Positions 23,284 to 31,645 of a DNA stretch of 37,373 nucleotides are shown here, in pieces. Under the pieces are notes generated by a model. It worked only from the letters and a program-made list of their open reading frames with translations, ran no database searches and was not told the DNA's origin. Position 1 is the stretch's first letter. The number at the start of each line of letters is the position of its first letter. This stretch comes from Treponema sp. (lineage in GTDB: Bacteria > Spirochaetota > Spirochaetia > Treponematales > Treponemataceae), in contig JAILRG010000144.1 in the NCBI GenBank assembly GCA_024698325.1, positions 1 through 37,373 on the forward strand, written 5' to 3'. The position numbers and the translations under genes were made by a program.

Positions 23284-26046
23284 ATGAAAAAAGCGTTTTA
23301 TGGACTATGTGCACTGGCAGTTCTTTTTGCGGCCGCCGGTTGTGCAAGCAGCAGTGGTGATGACGGCGACAGTACGGTCGCGCTGACAGATATATCGCTC
23401 GATACGGCGCTGTCAGCAATTAAAACCGAAACCGGGTATATGCTTTCGCTGAATAACGAGGTATCTGTCAGCCCGGATTTTACGCCAGAAAATGCCACAA
23501 ACAAGGGATATACAATTACTGTCGTCTCAGAGGGTGACGAAGAGGCTGTCAGCTGGGATTCTTCGGAATGCGTACTGAAAGGAGCTGCCATAGGAAGCAG
23601 CACGGTAACAGTCACTGCCTCATACGACGAGACGATTTCAAAGAGCTACACCATTTCGGTGGCCGAAGTTGCTTTGACAGGCCTGTCGCTGTCAGCCGAA
23701 ACATGCTATCTGGGCCGGACTGCAAGTGTGACCCCGGCGTATACCCCGGCCAATGCTTCATATAAAACACTTACCTGGAGCTCTTCTGACGAAAATATTG
23801 CGACTGTCGACAGCTCCGGCACGATAACAGGAGTTGCGGAAGGCACGGTAACGATTACTGCGGTAAGTGCCGCGGACGATTCTGTCAGCGCAGAACTGGA
23901 ACTGACGGTTAAGCCGGTTTTGCCTACAGCGCTCAGCCTTAAAAAGAGTGCGTTTGTCGTGCAGGCAGGCGGTTCCTGTGACATCGTGCCGTGTTTTACT
24001 CCGGAAGACACGACAAATCAGGCAGTTACGTTTGTGTCAGATAACGACAATGTGACTGTCAGCGACTCGGGCGTTGTAAGCGTTTCTGACAGCGTGACGA
24101 GCGGCACCAAAGTATCCGTTACCGTAAAAAGCGTCGCAGTACCAAGCCTTACCGCAACAGCGACCGTTACAGTAACGGATGGAGAAACATTCATCATTGA
24201 CGATGAAAACTCGGCATACGGCTTTGTAAGCAGCACGGGTTCTCTGTCATCTAATCAGAATTATTCCGGCTTTTCGGGCAGTTCTTTTTTTGAAGGCTTT
24301 AGCCAGGGAACGGGCGACAGCCTGGTTTATTCAGTGTATGCGGCGGCAGAGCAGGATGCGGCGGTGTTGCTCCACTATGCATACTGGGGTTCCAAAACCG
24401 ATTTGCGCGGAGCATACATTGTCGTAAACGGCGCTGTCGACAGTGACATACTTTATCTTAACTGGACAAGTAAAAACGGCAAAAATGACAATATTAAAAG
24501 CTATGATACCGCCGGAAATGCTCTCACCTATCATCAGATTTGGGAAGATTCCAATGAAATTACGGTACATCTTGATGCCGGCGAAAACCAGATTCGTGTT
24601 ATAGCAGTGCCGAGCGGAACCGAAATGCCGGACGCGGTCTACCCTTCCGGTGTTGATACGACAGCGACGACCTGTACCTATACGGCAAGCGGCTATCTAT
24701 CCAATATCGACTACATTCAGATTAGGGGAAGCGGTCTTGGGGCCGGTTCCAATAGCCTTGCCTTCTACTCTGTTGCTGCAAGCGGCGATTTTGGAAGCGC
24801 AACTGTCACTCCAGTTCAGGATTTCTACAAAGAAGGCGCCTCCGTTACGCTGAGTGCAACTGCAAACAGCGGGTACCAGTTTGATGTCTGGCATGGCCGG
24901 ACGGCTTCCGGCGATTTTGTCGCTTCCACGGAAGAAAACTACACGTTCACAATTTCTGATGACGTAACGGTTTCTGCGCATTGTATCCCCTCAGGCTACA
25001 CGCCGGACTCTGCCCTGACCGGATATGCTGGAATTACTGCTGACAGGAGCGATGCTGCCTATACAATCAGCGGCGGCGCAGGCGGCGAAACACTGACAAT
25101 CAGCTCGCTTTCTGACTTAACGGCTGCTGCCAGCAAATTATCTGGAGATACGCCGTATATCGTCAAGTTTACCAGCAGCAGCAGAATTTGCACGAGCAAC
25201 AACAAGAGCATCATCTGCTCTATCGGCTCGAACAAAACGCTGTATGGCGTGGTGACAGGCGCAGGTCTTAAGAACATAGAGCTTCGCGTCAGCGGGCAGA
25301 ACGTGATTATCCGTAACCTGATTCTTGGTGAAGTTATCGCCTATGACACGCTTTCAGACTATGCTGGCAGCGGAAACGATGCGCTGTCGCTGAATGGTGC
25401 AAGACATGTGTGGGTAGACCATTGCGAACTGCGGTCAAATACAACGCCTCTGGATATAAACGGAAAGACGGTGACTAACTCCAGCGACAGTGATTTTGCG
25501 AAGGACTGGTATGACGGGCTGCTGGATATAAAAAATGGCGCGACATGGATTACGGTCAGCAACTGTTATTTCCACGACCACTACAAGGCCTGTCTGTGTG
25601 GTTCCAGCGACGAAGGACCCGGAGTCAATTCAGAGGGCTACAGCGACAGTGATATGCGTGTTACGTTTGCGAATAATTACTGGTACAACATCAATGCGCG
25701 CCAGCCGCTTTTCAGGTATGGCAAGGCGCATATCTACGGCAGCTATTTTGATGCCGGATCTTTCAGTGGAAGCGCAAGCTTTATAAACTGCCGCGCTGGC
25801 AGCGAACTGTACATTGAGGGAAACACGTTTACGGGCACAAAAAGTGACAGCTACACAATCGGCTTTTACTATGCGGATTCAAGTAAGGCCTATGGAACAA
25901 CGTCTGGAACGTGGGTCAGTGTGAATAACAGCGGGGTTTCCAGTAAGACAGGAACCAGCTATAGGCCAGCGTATGGGGTAAGCGGCAGCACTGCCCCGTC
26001 AGCAAAGCCGGACGGAGTTGGTGCCACAATCGCATCTTCACTCTGA
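23284..26046 (+). CDS. multidomain pectate lyase lipoprotein (PL1)
   Basis: A 920-residue exported lipoprotein; signal peptide and lipobox-like 'AAGC' with Cys20. In order: three Ig-like Big_2 domains (about 31-125, 129-208, 213-299), a CBM35-like carbohydrate-binding domain (about 302-480) with 'AVLLHYAYWGSKTDLRGAYI' and 'LSNIDYIQIRG', an InlB-type beta repeat (about 495-565), and a PL1 pectate lyase (about 575-920). The lyase shows 'VWVDHCEL' (709-716), 'YDGLLDIKNGA' (743-753) and 'NARQPLFRYG' with Arg806 and Arg811, matching the RxPxxR active site, so it should split polygalacturonate by beta-elimination at the cell surface. The ATG at 23284 is used because it starts the signal peptide; 18 nt upstream another in-frame start exists. 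Regulation by a palindrome at its promoter and a yesU-like gene about 0.8 kb downstream support pectin use. Confidence 0.93.
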   Translation: MKKAFYGLCALAVLFAAAGCASSSGDDGDSTVALTDISLDTALSAIKTETGYMLSLNNEVSVSPDFTPENATNKGYTITVVSEGDEEAVSWDSSECVLKGAAIGSSTVTVTASYDETISKSYTISVAEVALTGLSLSAETCYLGRTASVTPAYTPANASYKTLTWSSSDENIATVDSSGTITGVAEGTVTITAVSAADDSVSAELELTVKPVLPTALSLKKSAFVVQAGGSCDIVPCFTPEDTTNQAVTFVSDNDNVTVSDSGVVSVSDSVTSGTKVSVTVKSVAVPSLTATATVTVTDGETFIIDDENSAYGFVSSTGSLSSNQNYSGFSGSSFFEGFSQGTGDSLVYSVYAAAEQDAAVLLHYAYWGSKTDLRGAYIVVNGAVDSDILYLNWTSKNGKNDNIKSYDTAGNALTYHQIWEDSNEITVHLDAGENQIRVIAVPSGTEMPDAVYPSGVDTTATTCTYTASGYLSNIDYIQIRGSGLGAGSNSLAFYSVAASGDFGSATVTPVQDFYKEGASVTLSATANSGYQFDVWHGRTASGDFVASTEENYTFTISDDVTVSAHCIPSGYTPDSALTGYAGITADRSDAAYTISGGAGGETLTISSLSDLTAAASKLSGDTPYIVKFTSSSRICTSNNKSIICSIGSNKTLYGVVTGAGLKNIELRVSGQNVIIRNLILGEVIAYDTLSDYAGSGNDALSLNGARHVWVDHCELRSNTTPLDINGKTVTNSSDSDFAKDWYDGLLDIKNGATWITVSNCYFHDHYKACLCGSSDEGPGVNSEGYSDSDMRVTFANNYWYNINARQPLFRYGKAHIYGSYFDAGSFSGSASFINCRAGSELYIEGNTFTGTKSDSYTIGFYYADSSKAYGTTSGTWVSVNNSGVSSKTGTSYRPAYGVSGSTAPSAKPDGVGATIASSL

Positions 26047-26059
26047 TGCATAAAAAATC

Positions 26060-26086
26060 ATGGGCTGCCTGTTTCTGGCAGCCCAT
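26060..26086. terminator. bidirectional terminator between the lyase and the 26109 gene
   Basis: ATGGGCTGCC/GGCAGCCCAT, a perfect 10-bp stem with a 7-nt loop. On the minus strand it is followed by GATTTTTTATG, a good T tract, so it serves the minus-strand gene best; the same hairpin likely also ends the lyase mRNA. Confidence 0.7.
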
Positions 26087-26108
26087 ATCTGTCTGTGTAT
26101 ACATCTAG

Positions 26109-26759
26109 TTATAAATCTACCAGTGCAATTACCTTAAAAGTAAATTCCTGAATGCCGAATTCCCTGTCATTGGACGGGAAGATAACCGGCTCGTCATCAT
26201 TTTCGTGCTTCATTACGCGCCAGTTGGAAATGATGCCTGGCTCCTGATTCAGCTTTAATTCCATAACCTGAGTGTTGTCTCCGCGCGAAACATTGATGAA
26301 TTCAGTGCGGTCTGTAAAGCGTACGAGCATTGCGCCGAATGTGTCGTTCATAATGACGGCGGCATTGTGCTTTTTGAATTCAGCCAGCGTTGAAATTGAC
26401 TGGCGCTTTAAGAGAGAACCTGCAATCAGTTCGTTTGCAGAAAGGTTTTTGATTATGGCAGGGACGACCATTTCACCGCTAAAGTCCGTCGGTTTATCCT
26501 GCTTGATGTCATACGGCGTAGTCAGAATAACTACATCCCATTCATTGTCATTGATGATTTTTAAGCAGCAGTCGATGAGCTTCCCTTTTTCGTCGCGACA
26601 GGTTACTAATGCGCGCCTTTTTTCGTCCAAAAATACAGGTTCACTAACAATTTCCAGACCATGCAATTTAACATTGGTCCAGTTTGAAGCTTTGTATTCA
26701 CCGGAAGTGATGATTAGAACGCCTTTTTCAATGTTTTCTACGGCGACTTTTTTAAACAT
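26109..26759 (-). CDS. uncharacterised cytoplasmic protein
   Basis: A 216-residue protein that I do not recognise. There is no signal peptide, membrane segment or cofactor motif. It reads as a beta-rich protein with alternating hydrophobic strands: 'KGVLIITSGEYKASNW', 'RRALVTCRDEKGKLIDCCLKI' (one of two Cys pairs or singles) and 'GAMLVRFTDRTEFINVSRGD'. The segment 'NELIAGSLLKRQSISTLAEFKKH' is helical. A GGGGG site stands a few nt before the ATG. It is convergent with the pectate lyase across a shared terminator and divergent from the yesU-like gene, with 77 bp between the starts. The position suggests, without proof, a role related to the carbohydrate genes. Confidence 0.7.
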   Translation of the reverse strand: MFKKVAVENIEKGVLIITSGEYKASNWTNVKLHGLEIVSEPVFLDEKRRALVTCRDEKGKLIDCCLKIINDNEWDVVILTTPYDIKQDKPTDFSGEMVVPAIIKNLSANELIAGSLLKRQSISTLAEFKKHNAAVIMNDTFGAMLVRFTDRTEFINVSRGDNTQVMELKLNQEPGIISNWRVMKHENDDEPVIFPSNDREFGIQEFTFKVIALVDL

Positions 26760-26836
26760 AAATTCCCCCTTAAAACGAGGAGATTTTATCTCATTTTTTT
26801 GCTTTACGCAACTTTTCCATAATGATAAGCTGAGGC

Positions 26837-27499
26837 ATGGAACAACAGCTTATCTATGATAATCCCCTGTCCTGCGCGGAAGATGTAGCAGGTTTTGTGA
26901 TGGAAGGAACTGTAAATGTCTCTTTTCCTGATGGCAAGATGCGCCTGGAAAGCGTCCTTGATCCGGCCTTAGGCCAAAAGGCAAACTATGTATTTTGGTG
27001 TCCCGTGGAATTTCCGTCAGATGTACGGATTGAATGGGATTTTCAGCCACTGCAGGAACCGGGGCTTGCCATGCTCTTTTTTGCGGCTGCCGGCAAAGAT
27101 GGGACGGATATGTTCAGTCCGTCGCTGGAAAAAAGAACGGGAGAATATCAGCAGTATCACCATGGAGACATACATGCATTCCATGTTTCGTATTTCCGCC
27201 GCATGTGGGAAGAAGAACGCTCGTTCCATACCTGTAATCTGAGAAAGAGCTATGGTTTTCATTTAGTGGCTCAGGGCGCAGATCCGATGCCGGACACCGA
27301 TGAAATAAAAGGCCCCTATCACTTGTGCGTATGCAAAAAGGCAGAGGTGGTTACTTTTTCCATAAACGGGCTTGAGCTTTTCAGCTTTAAGGATGATGGC
27401 TCGACATTTGGCCCGCTGCTTAAAGGGGGCAGAATCGGATTCAGGCAGATGGCTCCGCTTGTCGGCGAATACAGCAATCTTAAAGTGTACGCGCTGTAA
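26837..27499 (+). CDS. yesU: YesU-like protein (DUF1961)
   Basis: A 220-residue protein of the DUF1961 family, whose founding member YesU of Bacillus subtilis lies in the rhamnogalacturonan-use cluster and has a concanavalin-like beta-sandwich fold. Matching blocks: 'FWCPVEFPSDVRIEWDFQPL', 'GLAMLFFAAAGKDG', 'YHHGDIHAFHVSYFRR', 'NLRKSYGFHLVAQGADP' and 'LLKGGRIGFRQMAPLVGEYSNLKVY'. No signal peptide, so it is cytoplasmic and would act on imported oligosaccharides, perhaps as a glycan-binding or hydrolytic protein; activity is not established. Together with the pectate lyase about 0.8 kb away, it supports pectin or rhamnogalacturonan use. A -10 candidate (CATAAT at 26818 or GATAAG at 26824) leaves at most a very short leader, and the GAGG is too close to the ATG to serve. 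Confidence 0.85.
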   Translation: MEQQLIYDNPLSCAEDVAGFVMEGTVNVSFPDGKMRLESVLDPALGQKANYVFWCPVEFPSDVRIEWDFQPLQEPGLAMLFFAAAGKDGTDMFSPSLEKRTGEYQQYHHGDIHAFHVSYFRRMWEEERSFHTCNLRKSYGFHLVAQGADPMPDTDEIKGPYHLCVCKKAEVVTFSINGLELFSFKDDGSTFGPLLKGGRIGFRQMAPLVGEYSNLKVYAL

Positions 27500-27509
27500 G
27501 CGGTTTTAG

Positions 27510-27538
27510 TTGCCCAAACGAAAGGGATTCAGTATCTT
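27510..27538 (+). promoter_or_regulatory. promoter of slyD (leaderless)
   Basis: TTGCCC (27510-27515), 17-bp spacer, TATCTT (27533-27538). The -10 ends 6 nt before the ATG at 27545. No ribosome site lies between. Confidence 0.5.
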
Positions 27539-27544
27539 AAAGGC

Positions 27545-28078
27545 ATGAAAATCGAAAGAACAAAGGTAGTGCAGATTCACTACACACTCACAGACAAAGA
27601 CGGCAATCAGATTGACACATCTCGCGGGGCAGAGCCGTTGGAATACATGCAGGGCTTTGGAAGCATCATCCCCGGACTGGAAAGCCAGCTTGAAGGAAAA
27701 GAACCGGGCGATACGTTTACTGCAGTTATTGCGCCTAAAGACGGCTATGGGGAATATGATGAGCAGATGGTCGCAAAAGTTCCGCGCTCACAATTTGATG
27801 CAGAGCTGCCGATAGAAGTCGGTCAGCAATTTCAGGCGGAGTCTCCTGCCGGTGCAATGACAGTTCGTGTTACAGAAGTCACGGATGACATGATTACCGT
27901 TGATGCAAATCACGAGCTGGCAGGAAAAGAGCTGCATTTTGATATTGAAGTTGTTTCTGTTCGTGATGCTACAGCGGAAGAGTTGGAAGTGACAGATTCC
28001 TGCGGATGCGGAGATTCCTGCTCCAGCGGTGGCTGTGGCGGTGGTTGTTCTGGCTGCAGCGGTTGCGGCGGATTCTAA
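27545..28078 (+). CDS. slyD: FKBP-type peptidyl-prolyl isomerase with Cys-rich tail (SlyD-like)
   Basis: A 177-residue cytoplasmic protein. Residues 1-69 and 120-145 form the FKBP barrel ('VVQIHYTLTDKDGNQIDTS', 'MQGFGSIIPGLESQLEGKEPGD'), and residues of about 70-120 are the IF chaperone insert of the SlyD type. The tail (about 150-177) is Gly- and Cys-rich with seven Cys ('CGCGDSC', 'CGGGCSGCSGC'), lacking the His-rich part of E. coli SlyD, so it may still bind Ni or other soft metals. SlyD aids folding and nickel delivery to hydrogenases in other bacteria; no hydrogenase gene is seen here. It has its own leaderless promoter. The overall call is strong, the metal role inferred. Confidence 0.94.
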   Translation: MKIERTKVVQIHYTLTDKDGNQIDTSRGAEPLEYMQGFGSIIPGLESQLEGKEPGDTFTAVIAPKDGYGEYDEQMVAKVPRSQFDAELPIEVGQQFQAESPAGAMTVRVTEVTDDMITVDANHELAGKELHFDIEVVSVRDATAEELEVTDSCGCGDSCSSGGCGGGCSGCSGCGGF

Positions 28079-28095
28079 ATAACCGTTGTTACTGC

Positions 28096-28124
28096 TTGCT
28101 AAATCTGATTTTTAGCTTTACTAT
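28096..28124 (+). promoter_or_regulatory. promoter of the 28131 gene (leaderless)
   Basis: TTGCTA (28096-28101), 17-bp spacer, TACTAT (28119-28124). Six nt separate the -10 from the ATG. Confidence 0.5.
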
Positions 28125-28130
28125 TTTGAT

Positions 28131-28622
28131 ATGACTTTAAAGCAGAAATACGAACGCTGCCTGCAGGATTCTGAAAACTTTATCAATGCAGGCGCAGATG
28201 GAGTGACGCCCTCGTATCAGTCGGGCAAAGTGCTGGCAGAGTTCTTTAACAAAGAGCTTGATTATACCGATATCAATATTCACCACAGTTATCCGGTGGA
28301 GAAAATTGCAGCGTTAAAAGAGGACTGGGACCTGAAAATCCGGTTTATGTTGCGCAAGAGTGAGATAAACCAGTTTTCACCGTTGAATGCTCCGCATGTT
28401 TTCCAGTATCTGTCAACGCTTGCTGATTCTGACTGGATGAAAAGCGAGCCGGTGGATAGTGCGGCAAAAGAAATTGTGCGCGGGCTTACAGAAGCGCTAA
28501 AGCCAATACAGGAAGGTCTTTCGATAAAGACGGTTACTGTAGAATGGGCAGTGCATGTGCCTGATTGTACAACTTTCTACGTCAACTTTTTGTATAAGTA
28601 TGACGAAGGAATTATGGACTAA
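28131..28622 (+). CDS. uncharacterised cytoplasmic protein, 163 aa
   Basis: A protein of 163 residues that I do not recognise. It is soluble, acidic and probably alpha/beta: helices 'LKQKYERCLQDSENFINAGA' and 'AAKEIVRGLTEALKPIQEGL', and a strand-like end 'VEWAVHVPDCTTFYVNFLYKY'. There is no metal or nucleotide motif. The reading frame is well supported: a consensus promoter (TTGCTA-17-TACTAT) places transcription start on the ATG, and a terminator shared with the convergent chemoreceptor gene follows. Function is unknown; a spirochaete-specific protein is likely. Confidence 0.75.
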   Translation: MTLKQKYERCLQDSENFINAGADGVTPSYQSGKVLAEFFNKELDYTDINIHHSYPVEKIAALKEDWDLKIRFMLRKSEINQFSPLNAPHVFQYLSTLADSDWMKSEPVDSAAKEIVRGLTEALKPIQEGLSIKTVTVEWAVHVPDCTTFYVNFLYKYDEGIMD

Positions 28623-28718
28623 ACACGATTTTGGTTTTAGTCTGCTTATGTTTTGAAGTGCTTGCCATTCCAAAGCCTAAGCAAGCCAGTATGCTAAGCG
28701 GCTCCCGTGCCGCACAAA

Positions 28719-28740
28719 AAAGGCGCCGCAAGGCGCCTTT
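28719..28740 (-). terminator. bidirectional terminator of the chemoreceptor and the 28131 gene
   Basis: AAGGCGCC-GCAA-GGCGCCTT, a GC-rich 8- to 9-bp stem with a GNRA loop on the plus strand. On the minus strand it is followed by TTTTTTGTG, making it a strong terminator for the chemoreceptor gene. Confidence 0.8.
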
Positions 28741-28758
28741 ACTTATCTGTAAATACTA

Positions 28759-30861
28759 TCAGACCTTAAAGCGGTCAATCTGGTTACCGATTGTCTCGAT
28801 AGACTCCTGGACTTTGCCGGAAATTGTGCTGAGGTCGGCTCCCGTTTCGTTAATCTTGCGTGCGCCATCGCTCATTTCTTCCATGCTTTCTTTCATGTTG
28901 TTTGTAGCATCTTTCAGATTATGCATTTCGGTGCTGATTTTTTCGCTTCGGCTTGCCATGGCTTTGGAAGCGTTGCTGACTTCGACAGTGCTGTCATTCA
29001 TGGTCTTAAGTGCCTGGCTAATCTGCTTTGAACCTTCGTTCTGCTCTTCCATTGCGCTCTTAATCTGAATGACAAGCTCATCGGTAATCTTGATGCCGTC
29101 AGAAACTGCCGTGAAGGCCTCGTTTGATTCGGTAGAACTGGTAACAACTTCGGAAATTGATTCCTTGATGTTATTCAACTGCTCGCCGATTGTACGAGAC
29201 TGCTTTGAAGATGTTTCTGAAAGTTTTCGGATTTCACCTGCAACAACGGCAAAGCCCTTGCCCGCATCGCCTGCGTGGGCTGCTTCGATAGCTGCGTTCA
29301 TAGCGAGCAGGTTTGTCTGCTGAGCGATATTCTCGATTGCAAGGTTTGCTTCCTGAAGCATCTGTGACTGATTTTCAATCTGTTTGATGCGTTCGTTAAC
29401 AGCATGCTGCTTGTTGATACCGTTTTGTGCATTTTCTGCCAGCGCTTCGAATGAAGAAGCCATTTTTTCGACAGACTGGTTTACTGATGTAATATTACCA
29501 ATCATCTGCTCGACGGCAGCGCTTGCCTGAGAAACACCGGAAGACTGAGAGTCAATCATGGTGTTAAGCGTAGAGATGTTAGATGAGATTTCGCCGACAG
29601 CTTCTGCGGTCTGCTGCACGGTCGTATTCTGCATGTCAATCTGGTGGTGGATTCCGTCGATGTTTGCGATAATCTCGGTAATGGCGCTTGATGTATCCAT
29701 TGTACTCTGTGTCAAATCGCTGCCGGCACCGCTCAGTTCAGATTTGGAATTTTTTACGTCTTTCATAATCTGTTGCAGCTTGTCGAGGAATGCATCGAAC
29801 TGAATGATCAGGTCGCCGATTTCATCACGGATAAAGAGCTTGCAGCGCTTTGTCAAATCTGCATCTCCGGTAGAAAGCTCGTTCAGGAAGTTTGAAACAT
29901 TGTAAATACGCCACATCAGCCAGTGAACAAAGCGGTAGCCGATAATAATCAGCAGAAGAATCAGCAGAATGCTTACCGGTATAACAATTTTCATTGCATC
30001 GGTGATGATGGACTGTACAATCGCCATACTCTTTGCGACAAACAGCATGCCGGTAACTGTTCCGTCATCATTTTTAAGCGGTCTGTAGACGCTGGCGTAT
30101 TTTGTAGATCCGATTACGACATCACCCTTGAACTCTTCGCCTTTTCCTAAAACAGTGTTTGTAACATCACGGTTATCAACAACCGTTCCAAGCCAGGAAT
30201 TGTCAAGTGTTGTTGCAACACGCTTTGAGCCGTCACAAACAGTACATTCTACGTCGTAGCCGTTCTTTACCATGCCGATAAAACTTTCGGAGGTTAAGTC
30301 AAATCCGGCGATTGCACAGGCGGCAAGGACACCGTCTACGCGTATCGGGTGCGAAGCAACAACAGCAAAAGGACAGTCCCCAAAGGCTGTGTATGCATAT
30401 GCAGGAGTTCCTCGCAGAGCCTGCTGAACAACATACTGTGATGAAAGGTTTGTACCTAATTTTGCGCCGTCGCCACCAATGACGATGCCTTTTGTGTCTA
30501 CAACAACAAGAATATCGACGCCGTATTTTATGGTACGGCTCTTTGTTGCCGCATCGACCTGCTGGTTATTACCGGTGCGGAGGTGTGGAATTACAACAGC
30601 TCCAGTAGCAAGAATTTCAGCAAAGCGACCTGCGCTTTCTTCCCAGTCAACAAGAGTTATATCAACCCCTTCACTGGTGTGTAAAAGACCTTCCTGTGTA
30701 TTATTGACAATGCCTCGATCAAGAATGATGAGCGTAATTGCAGCGATTCCCGCACAGCTAACAATTACGGCAGTAGCAATAAGCGCAACAAGTTTTGTAA
30801 GAATCTTTACGTTGTGCTTCGGATTTGGGTCAAATCTATCAAGTTCTTTCTTTTGAGCCAT
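28759..30861 (-). CDS. methyl-accepting chemotaxis protein with Cache sensor
   Basis: A 700-residue membrane receptor. Helix 1 at about 23-47, a periplasmic double-Cache domain (to about 290) with '[33 protein letters not shown]' like a small-molecule sensor, helix 2 at about 297-318, a HAMP segment ('[17 protein letters not shown]') and a long coiled coil. The signalling tip is intact: '[38 protein letters not shown]'. It should pass ligand signals to CheA/CheW and steer the periplasmic flagella. AGGAG lies 5 nt before the ATG, and a TTTACT-18-TATAAT promoter precedes it. It is transcribed alone between two unknown leaderless genes. Confidence 0.96.
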   Translation of the reverse strand: MAQKKELDRFDPNPKHNVKILTKLVALIATAVIVSCAGIAAITLIILDRGIVNNTQEGLLHTSEGVDITLVDWEESAGRFAEILATGAVVIPHLRTGNNQQVDAATKSRTIKYGVDILVVVDTKGIVIGGDGAKLGTNLSSQYVVQQALRGTPAYAYTAFGDCPFAVVASHPIRVDGVLAACAIAGFDLTSESFIGMVKNGYDVECTVCDGSKRVATTLDNSWLGTVVDNRDVTNTVLGKGEEFKGDVVIGSTKYASVYRPLKNDDGTVTGMLFVAKSMAIVQSIITDAMKIVIPVSILLILLLIIIGYRFVHWLMWRIYNVSNFLNELSTGDADLTKRCKLFIRDEIGDLIIQFDAFLDKLQQIMKDVKNSKSELSGAGSDLTQSTMDTSSAITEIIANIDGIHHQIDMQNTTVQQTAEAVGEISSNISTLNTMIDSQSSGVSQASAAVEQMIGNITSVNQSVEKMASSFEALAENAQNGINKQHAVNERIKQIENQSQMLQEANLAIENIAQQTNLLAMNAAIEAAHAGDAGKGFAVVAGEIRKLSETSSKQSRTIGEQLNNIKESISEVVTSSTESNEAFTAVSDGIKITDELVIQIKSAMEEQNEGSKQISQALKTMNDSTVEVSNASKAMASRSEKISTEMHNLKDATNNMKESMEEMSDGARKINETGADLSTISGKVQESIETIGNQIDRFKV

Positions 30862-30891
30862 ATTAACTCCTGATTATCAAATGTACTTATT

Positions 30892-30921
30892 ATTATAACA
30901 CGTTTTTCAATTTTCAGTAAA
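30892..30921 (-). promoter_or_regulatory. promoter of the chemoreceptor gene
   Basis: On the minus strand TTTACT (30916-30921), 18-bp spacer, consensus TATAAT (30892-30897), 30 bp from the start codon. Confidence 0.55.
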
Positions 30922-30934
30922 GAAAAATCATTAC

Positions 30935-30963
30935 TTGAACAAACGTCTTTTTTCTTTTAGTAT
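30935..30963 (+). promoter_or_regulatory. promoter of the 30970 gene (leaderless)
   Basis: TTGAAC (30935-30940), 17-bp spacer, TAGTAT (30958-30963), with only GGCGGC before the ATG. Confidence 0.55.
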
Positions 30964-30969
30964 GGCGGC

Positions 30970-31512
30970 ATGGTTAAAGGGGACTTAATCAACGAATTCG
31001 TTGATGCAGATGTTGTAAAAGCAATGGATTTGCTGCTTACTGGCAGTGATATCGAACAGGTGCGTAACAGTGCGAAGACAATTTCTCGTGTCTTTTTAGG
31101 CGGCGTTGACTATGACGCAGGCACCAGTGACCGGAAAGAAACCGAAAAGCATCTGATTTCCAGTTTCCAGAAAAACACAGCGCTGCTTGTTCAGAAGACC
31201 TGGGTAGAAAAAGATGATGTAGCATTGAAGGAACAGGTGCTCTACAAGCTTGAGCAGCTTTCTCCTGCTATGGCTGAAGGCAGCTGGAATAAAATCTATC
31301 CTACGTTCCGGGAAATTATCATAGATATCGTGTATCTGATGTTCGGTACACAGTCAAAGAGCAAGGATTTTGATGAATATGCCCTGCGTATCGATCCCGA
31401 GTTTGGCATTTTCTGGTGGTACTTCAGCAACCTGCCGGAATCAATGGACTGGAACAATGACAAGTGCTTCTATGCGCTTTTAAGTGGAATCGTTTTTCTT
31501 GCAAACTACTAA
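30970..31512 (+). CDS. uncharacterised cytoplasmic protein, 180 aa
   Basis: A helical, soluble protein of 180 residues that I do not recognise; it is rich in Lys, Asp and Leu. Visible parts: an N-terminal helix 'NEFVDADVVKAMDLLLTGSD', 'NSAKTISRVFLGGVDYD', and an aromatic C-terminal region 'EFGIFWWYFSNLPESMDWNNDKCFYALLSG'. No enzyme motif is seen. The frame is supported by a leaderless consensus promoter and a textbook terminator 6 bp past the stop. It is divergent from the chemoreceptor, with about 108 bp between starts, but a role in chemotaxis cannot be claimed. Confidence 0.75.
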   Translation: MVKGDLINEFVDADVVKAMDLLLTGSDIEQVRNSAKTISRVFLGGVDYDAGTSDRKETEKHLISSFQKNTALLVQKTWVEKDDVALKEQVLYKLEQLSPAMAEGSWNKIYPTFREIIIDIVYLMFGTQSKSKDFDEYALRIDPEFGIFWWYFSNLPESMDWNNDKCFYALLSGIVFLANY

Positions 31513-31517
31513 TAAAC

Positions 31518-31542
31518 ATCCGGCCTCGTGCCGGATTTTTTT
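31518..31542 (+). terminator. Rho-independent terminator of the 30970 gene
   Basis: ATCCGGC/GCCGGAT, 7-bp stem, CTCGT loop, then a run of seven T. Confidence 0.9.
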
Positions 31543-31609
31543 ATGCCAGCAGCCGTATATGCTGGTGCAGAAAATGCCGGTCATCTGAGTTCAGCATAAT
31601 TGCACATAC

Positions 31610-31638
31610 TTGCGTACCACTGTTGGTTTATATACAAT
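31610..31638 (+). promoter_or_regulatory. promoter of the proA unit (leaderless)
   Basis: TTGCGT (31610-31615), 17-bp spacer, TACAAT (31633-31638). Seven nt separate it from the ATG at 31646. It overlaps an upstream in-frame start, which argues against that start. Confidence 0.55.
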
Positions 31639-31645
31639 CAGTTTT

